Shown here one piece after another: positions 41,482 to 45,256 of a stretch of DNA of 45,256 nucleotides (the stretch's first letter is position 1; each line of letters opens with the position of its first letter). The notes under the pieces are model-generated. The model was not told the DNA's origin and ran no database searches. It worked only from the letters and a program-made list of their open reading frames with translations. The DNA lies in NCBI GenBank assembly GCA_002686085.1, contig NZAC01000008.1:3942-49197 (forward strand). Direction: 5' to 3'. Source of the stretch: Roseibacillus sp. Lineage in GTDB: Bacteria; Verrucomicrobiota; Verrucomicrobiia; Verrucomicrobiales; Akkermansiaceae. The position numbers and the translations under genes were made by a program.

Positions 41482-42918
41482 TTATTCACCCCGCTTCAGG
41501 TGGCCTTTGGCGATGCGAAGAAAGCGTTCGCGGGCCATAGCGTGATCCACGATGGGTGCGGGGTAGTCCGAACCAAGAGAGACCTTCGCTTTAGCCAGAA
41601 CCTCCGCGGGGGCATCCCATGGGCGATAAATGTAACGATTCGGTAGCAGATTGAGCTCTGGGATCCAGCGCCTCACATAGGCTCCATTGGGATCAAACTT
41701 TTCTCCCTGTGAGAACGGATTGAAAACGCGGAAGTAGGGCTGCGCGTCGCAGCCGCTCCCTGCGGACCATTGCCAACCGGCATTGTTTTGCGCCCAGTCT
41801 CCGTCGGTAAGGTACTTGAGGAAATGAGATTCCCCGCGGCGGTAATCAATGAGCAGGTGCTTGCAGAGAAAGCTCGCGGTTATCATGCGCGCCCGGTTAT
41901 GAACAAAACCAGTCTCTCTGAGCTCGCGGGCTGCCGCGTCGATGACAGGGTATCCGGTTCGGCCGTCTGTCCAAGCCCTCCAATCTTGAGGATCATTCAG
42001 CCAAGGAAACCCTTCCCAGGCGGGACGAAAAGGGTGTTTTAGCACTTCTGGGCGGTCCCAGAGGGTAGAGTAAGCGAAGTCTCTCCAGATTAACTCGGTT
42101 TTGAAGGTTTCGATGGACTCGGCACAGGCATTCGTCTTCGCCTGCTCCATCTCCTCCCAGATCGTCCGAACAGAAAGAGTGCCAAACTTAATATCTGCGG
42201 ACAAGCGGCTGGTCGCTGATGCGCCTAGTTGGTCTCGACCACTCGAGTAGCCGGCTGCATGCTTTTCGAGGAATAACTTCAACCGGTGTCGCCCAGCGGC
42301 TTCGCCTCCATTCTGCAAAGATGGGTTTCGGTCGATTCCGAGAGCCTTGAGCTCTGGGATGTCCTCGTTGTCGGTCAGGGCGACTTTGGGAACAGGGGGA
42401 ATCGATTGCGGCGGAGGCAATACTGCAGAGATCCGGGCCTGGCTACGCAGCGCCCGCGAAAAGGGCGTGAAAACAGAGTAAGGGGAGCCTTTACCCGTGC
42501 GGAGTGTCCCGGGTGGATGCAGAGTCTCGCCCTCGAAGAGCTTAAGGGGAACAGAGAGGGCATCGGCGACCTTTGCATCACGAACTCGACCAAAAGGTTC
42601 CGTCCATCGATGAGCAAAAACCTGGGTGACGCCCCACCTCTCTGCCAAGTCTGGAATGACTGCTATGCTTGAACCTGACACGCAAATGAGCCGACTTCCA
42701 AGTGACGATAGGCTGTCAGAAAGCGCTGAGATGCTTTCGAGGAGAAATTGCATCCGGTGAGGCAACTTCCGCGCGCGCAGAGGGTGGAAGAAGTAAGGAT
42801 CAAAAACGAAGAGAGGAATGACCTCCCCATCTTCCAACGCCTTGATGAGTGGCTCGTGATCGGAGACTCTCAGGTCCTTTCCCCTGAACCAGACTAGCGT
42901 TCTATGGACTTGTTTCAT
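41482..42918 (-). CDS. phrB: Deoxyribodipyrimidine photolyase (DNA photolyase)
   Basis: This 478-residue enzyme uses light to repair cyclobutane pyrimidine dimers. I chose the ATG at 42918 (MKQVHRTLVWFRGKDLRVSDHEPL), the family N-terminus. The photolyase alpha/beta domain comes first, then the FAD-binding helical domain with TSRLSADIKFGTLS, GRTGYPVIDAAARELRETG, FVHNRARMITASFL and DGDWAQNNAGWQW. The class I pattern (GCDAQPYFRVFNPFSQGEKFDP) is complete. It overlaps the end of the epimerase/SRPBCC fusion by 17 bases, so the two are coupled. A cryptochrome is a less likely alternative. Confidence 0.95.
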   Translation of the reverse strand: MKQVHRTLVWFRGKDLRVSDHEPLIKALEDGEVIPLFVFDPYFFHPLRARKLPHRMQFLLESISALSDSLSSLGSRLICVSGSSIAVIPDLAERWGVTQVFAHRWTEPFGRVRDAKVADALSVPLKLFEGETLHPPGTLRTGKGSPYSVFTPFSRALRSQARISAVLPPPQSIPPVPKVALTDNEDIPELKALGIDRNPSLQNGGEAAGRHRLKLFLEKHAAGYSSGRDQLGASATSRLSADIKFGTLSVRTIWEEMEQAKTNACAESIETFKTELIWRDFAYSTLWDRPEVLKHPFRPAWEGFPWLNDPQDWRAWTDGRTGYPVIDAAARELRETGFVHNRARMITASFLCKHLLIDYRRGESHFLKYLTDGDWAQNNAGWQWSAGSGCDAQPYFRVFNPFSQGEKFDPNGAYVRRWIPELNLLPNRYIYRPWDAPAEVLAKAKVSLGSDYPAPIVDHAMARERFLRIAKGHLKRGE

Positions 42919-44371
42919 TGGTATCGTCTGGGAGTGGATCACCGAAGCGCAACCGGACCGCCGCCGCGCGATAATGAAACGTTTCTTTAAGCTGGCCTCC
43001 GATGAATACACGATTGGCTATACGGCCAAGGAGCCCCATAGGGGGCGAGTAGTAGACCCTATCTTCCAGCATGGTTTGCCTACCTGTTGCCACGAAGTGG
43101 TGTTCATGCCACCATGAGCGGTAGGGGCCACGATCTTGAGAATCGACGAAGAGTTTTTCCTTTTCCCATTGCTCGATTCGCGAGCGCCATCCAAGGCGGA
43201 AGCCTGCAACCCGGAGACGATATTCAATGGTGGCTCCCGCTCCCATTGAGCCCTCCATGTGGTGAATGGTGAAGTCGACTTTAGGGGGCGTGAGCAGGGC
43301 TAGATTGGTCGGTTTCGAAAAGAAGTCAAAGACCTCAGCTAGGGGAGCATCAACTATGGTCTTTGCTCGCAGAAAGTATCGTGGCGGTCTTTGGCGAAGA
43401 TAGTCGGAATTTCCTTGGGGCGGGGGGGCGCCTGGGCCCGCAAGAGCGAGATCAACGCCGTGCGGCACGACCAGGTCTTCCAGAGCGCTCTCGATCGACT
43501 GAAAACGGAAAAGGAAGCCAGCGGCTTCTGCTTTCCGCGGATAACACCGCTGTCCGGAAAGCAAAGCTGAAGCGGCCTCCCCCAAGATAGCGCGCAGGGC
43601 GATCCGCGGGGCGGGGAAGATGCTGGTCCGCCTGAGCGCCTTACCCAGAGCGCTTGCGAGGGCTTTCTGGGTTATCGGAGACGGGCCTACGACATTAAGA
43701 GGGCCCGCAAGACCCGGGTCATGCAATGCTGAGAGGATGAGAGCGATACAATCTTCTAAGTGTATCCACGGCACGAACTGGCGGCCGTTTCCAAGTGGCC
43801 CTCCCAGCCCGAATCTGAAAAGGGGAAGCATTGCCTCGAGAGCGCCCCCCCCTTGGCCGAGAACGATTCCGGTCCTCAGGCACACTACCCGGGTGCTGGA
43901 AGAAGAGGCGTCCAAGGCGGCCTGTTCCCATTCTCGGCATACCGATGCGAGAAAGTCCTCGCCGACCAAGGAGCCCTCATTAATCTCTTCGCTACCACGG
44001 TCTCCGTAAAAACCGACTGCACTCCCGGAGAGAAATACCTCCGGAGGGCTCTCAGCTTTCCCGATCGCGGCTGCGAGTCTTGAGGTTAGTGAGACGCGGC
44101 TTTCGATGATCGCCTCGCGTCTGTTCTTGGACCACCGTTTGCCAAAAATTGGTTCTCCGGCAAGGTTGATCACTCCCTGGCAGCTGTTCAGGGCTTCCGA
44201 CAAGGCACCCTCTCCCTCGACAATACCGAGAAGTTCGACGTCTTCACCAAGGAGGGCTCGGGCTCGGGCCTCGTCGCGAACCCAGGCGATGACTGAGTGG
44301 TCGTTTTGCTGCAGCGCAAGCACCAGAGCGCGACCAATGAAGCCTGTGGCGCCTGTGACAAACACCTTCAT
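42902..44371 (-). CDS. Epimerase (TIGR01777/YfcH-like) fused to an SRPBCC domain
   Basis: This 489-residue protein starts at the ATG at 44371 (MKVFVTGATGFIGRALV); a GTG at 44383 is the alternative. Residues 1-300 form a NAD(P)-dependent extended SDR of the TIGR01777 type (INLAGEPIFGKRWS, SGSAVGFYGDRGSEEINE, FVPWIHLEDCIALI) followed by a DUF1731-like tail (GPSPITQKALASALGKALRR, AEAAGFLFRFQSIESALEDLV). Residues about 335-480 are an SRPBCC (START-like) domain (ARTIVDAPLAEVFDFFSKPTNLALLTP... with a ligand-binding cavity fold). In many bacteria these two are separate neighbouring genes. Substrate is unknown. It is followed by phrB with overlap and preceded by pyrE 87 bases away. Confidence 0.9.
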   Translation of the reverse strand: MKVFVTGATGFIGRALVLALQQNDHSVIAWVRDEARARALLGEDVELLGIVEGEGALSEALNSCQGVINLAGEPIFGKRWSKNRREAIIESRVSLTSRLAAAIGKAESPPEVFLSGSAVGFYGDRGSEEINEGSLVGEDFLASVCREWEQAALDASSSSTRVVCLRTGIVLGQGGGALEAMLPLFRFGLGGPLGNGRQFVPWIHLEDCIALILSALHDPGLAGPLNVVGPSPITQKALASALGKALRRTSIFPAPRIALRAILGEAASALLSGQRCYPRKAEAAGFLFRFQSIESALEDLVVPHGVDLALAGPGAPPPQGNSDYLRQRPPRYFLRAKTIVDAPLAEVFDFFSKPTNLALLTPPKVDFTIHHMEGSMGAGATIEYRLRVAGFRLGWRSRIEQWEKEKLFVDSQDRGPYRSWWHEHHFVATGRQTMLEDRVYYSPPMGLLGRIANRVFIGGQLKETFHYRAAAVRLRFGDPLPDDTNETSP

Positions 44372-44458
44372 AGAACGAATCACAGCAACTATGCCCCGTT
44401 TTCATACAGCTTCAAACGCGAATGCGCAGGTGGCCCGTAGCCGTGCTGGGGAGCCTTT

Positions 44459-45034
44459 TCAGGAGTCTGCTAACAGTTCCGCGCGGGTGAACAGCGAAAC
44501 GACCTCCACGCCCCGCTCTTCCAGAGCCTGCCTGCCTCCCTCCTCACGATCAACGAGCACGAATGCAAAGAGCACCTTGCCACCCTCCGCCTCGATGGCG
44601 TCGATCGCGCGCAGCGTTGATCCCCCAGTGGTAACGACATCATCGACCACCACCACCGGATCTCCCGACGAGAAATTGCCCTCGATGCGGCGGCCGGCGC
44701 CATACTCCTTAGCTTCCTTTCTTACCGTGAAAACCTGTAGGAAACGATCGGGCTGTTGCCTTGCGGATTCCATGCCGATTGCGAGAGAAATTGGATCTGC
44801 GCCGAGGGTCATCCCTCCAATAGCTGCTGCGGAAAGCCCCTTCCCCGTAAGATGGTCTCGCACGAGGGCCCAGCCAGACTCTCCAATCAGGCGGGCGCCC
44901 CGAGCGTCGAAGCTGGTTACCCTGCAGTCCACATACAGGTCACTTTTCTTTCCCGAAGCGAGGGTGAACTCGCCTGTCCGGACCGACTTTTCCAGCAGAA
45001 GCTGTCTTAATTGTTCACGGATGTTTTCGACCAT
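44459..45034 (-). CDS. pyrE: Orotate phosphoribosyltransferase
   Basis: This 191-residue enzyme makes orotidine 5'-monophosphate from orotate and PRPP in pyrimidine synthesis. I chose the ATG at 45034 (MVENIREQLRQLLLEKSV), because AGAGGA lies about eight bases upstream and the frame before it (from 45100) is not protein-like. The PRPP-binding motif is VVVVDDVVTTGGSTLRAI, and the substrate region includes FTLASGKKSDLYVDCR and GGMTLGADPISLAI. Length fits the short bacterial PyrE form. It is the first gene of a minus-strand group with the epimerase fusion and phrB. Confidence 0.96.
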   Translation of the reverse strand: MVENIREQLRQLLLEKSVRTGEFTLASGKKSDLYVDCRVTSFDARGARLIGESGWALVRDHLTGKGLSAAAIGGMTLGADPISLAIGMESARQQPDRFLQVFTVRKEAKEYGAGRRIEGNFSSGDPVVVVDDVVTTGGSTLRAIDAIEAEGGKVLFAFVLVDREEGGRQALEERGVEVVSLFTRAELLADS

Positions 45035-45256
45035 AAGTTTGGATTCCTCTTGGAAAGCAGAAACACGCCGCGGAAGCGAGGGCGAAGTCCGTCGTGGCAA
45101 AGGAGGCTCGATTCCTTGCCGCGAGATTGAGGACGGTATGACCCAACACCAAGGCGCCCCAACCCGTTGCTGTCGCGGTCTTCCCGGCCGAGCATAAGAC
45201 CAACCTGCTTGATATCAAGATATATGGGCCGGCGCCCACAAGCCCTCAAACCGACT
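45035..45256. other. Window edge, no supported gene; palindrome CTTGATATCAAG
   Basis: Two short overlapping minus-strand frames exist here (stops at 45007 and 45015, both overlapping pyrE). One of them has some hydrophobic stretches (WGALVLGHTVLNLAA), but neither has a signal or a recognised family. I consider both unproven. A perfect 12-bp palindrome CTTGATATCAAG lies at 45208-45219, 174 bases upstream of the pyrE start, and could be an operator. Confidence 0.3.

Noticed and set aside
45007..45249. Possible small gene overlapping the pyrE start
   Set aside because: It shares its codons with another open frame in the same place and has no recognised feature; coding status cannot be supported.

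Overview
The window looks like a piece of a GC-rich chromosome from a Verrucomicrobiota-type bacterium. The evidence is a DUF1553/DUF1501 gene pair of the planctomycete-verrucomicrobial kind, secreted sulfatase, PA14 and beta-propeller proteins, a vanadium-haloperoxidase-like protein with the usual Verrucomicrobia-style C-terminal tail, many Sec or lipoprotein signals, and an ordinary bacterial housekeeping set. I see no insertion sequence, prophage, integrase or CRISPR array. One tRNA gene is present.

Layout. 1-2765 (+): the 3' part of a DUF1549/DUF1553 gene coupled by ATGA to a Tat-type DUF1501 gene. 2819-16346 (mostly -): cell-envelope and stress genes (M23 peptidase, HtrA protease, NAD(P)HX repair enzyme, amidase, a secreted beta-sandwich protein, a pseudokinase/pseudo-FGE membrane protein), lpdA, a translationally coupled pair whose larger member has kinase-like residues, a small lipoprotein (+), sixA, and a vanadium haloperoxidase-like protein. 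16555-28105 (+, one - gene): alaS, a membrane protein (-), a bacterial PH protein, tRNA-Val, a sulfatase / azurin-PA14 / beta-propeller secreted trio, a flavin reductase, and an MlaF-MlaD lipid-transport pair. 28102-32907: pabB (-), a TPR membrane protein, a GYF-TM2 protein, and a HEAT-repeat protein (-). 32936-37756 (-): pyruvate dehydrogenase genes pdhA, pdhB, a Cys-rich lipoprotein, pdhC, and an upstream membrane protein. 38069-45034: ribD (+), mnmG (-), then pyrE - epimerase/SRPBCC fusion - photolyase (-).

How the genes work together. pdhA, pdhB, pdhC and the distant lpdA (about 21 kb away) can supply one complete pyruvate dehydrogenase complex. The sulfatase/azurin/propeller trio looks like a secreted degradation and oxidation module. 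MlaF and MlaD form part of a lipid transporter whose permease is not in the window. Several periplasmic proteins (HtrA, amidase, M23) serve the envelope.

The most notable non-coding signal is a near-perfect ParB-binding parS site (41281-41296) just upstream of mnmG, with a second weaker match inside mnmG. This suggests the window lies near the replication origin or its centromere region. The best candidates for undescribed biology are (i) the kinase-fold-like protein at 11801-12874 with its coupled small partner and (ii) the membrane protein at 8505-10097, in which a catalytically degenerate kinase domain is joined to a degenerate formylglycine-generating-enzyme domain.
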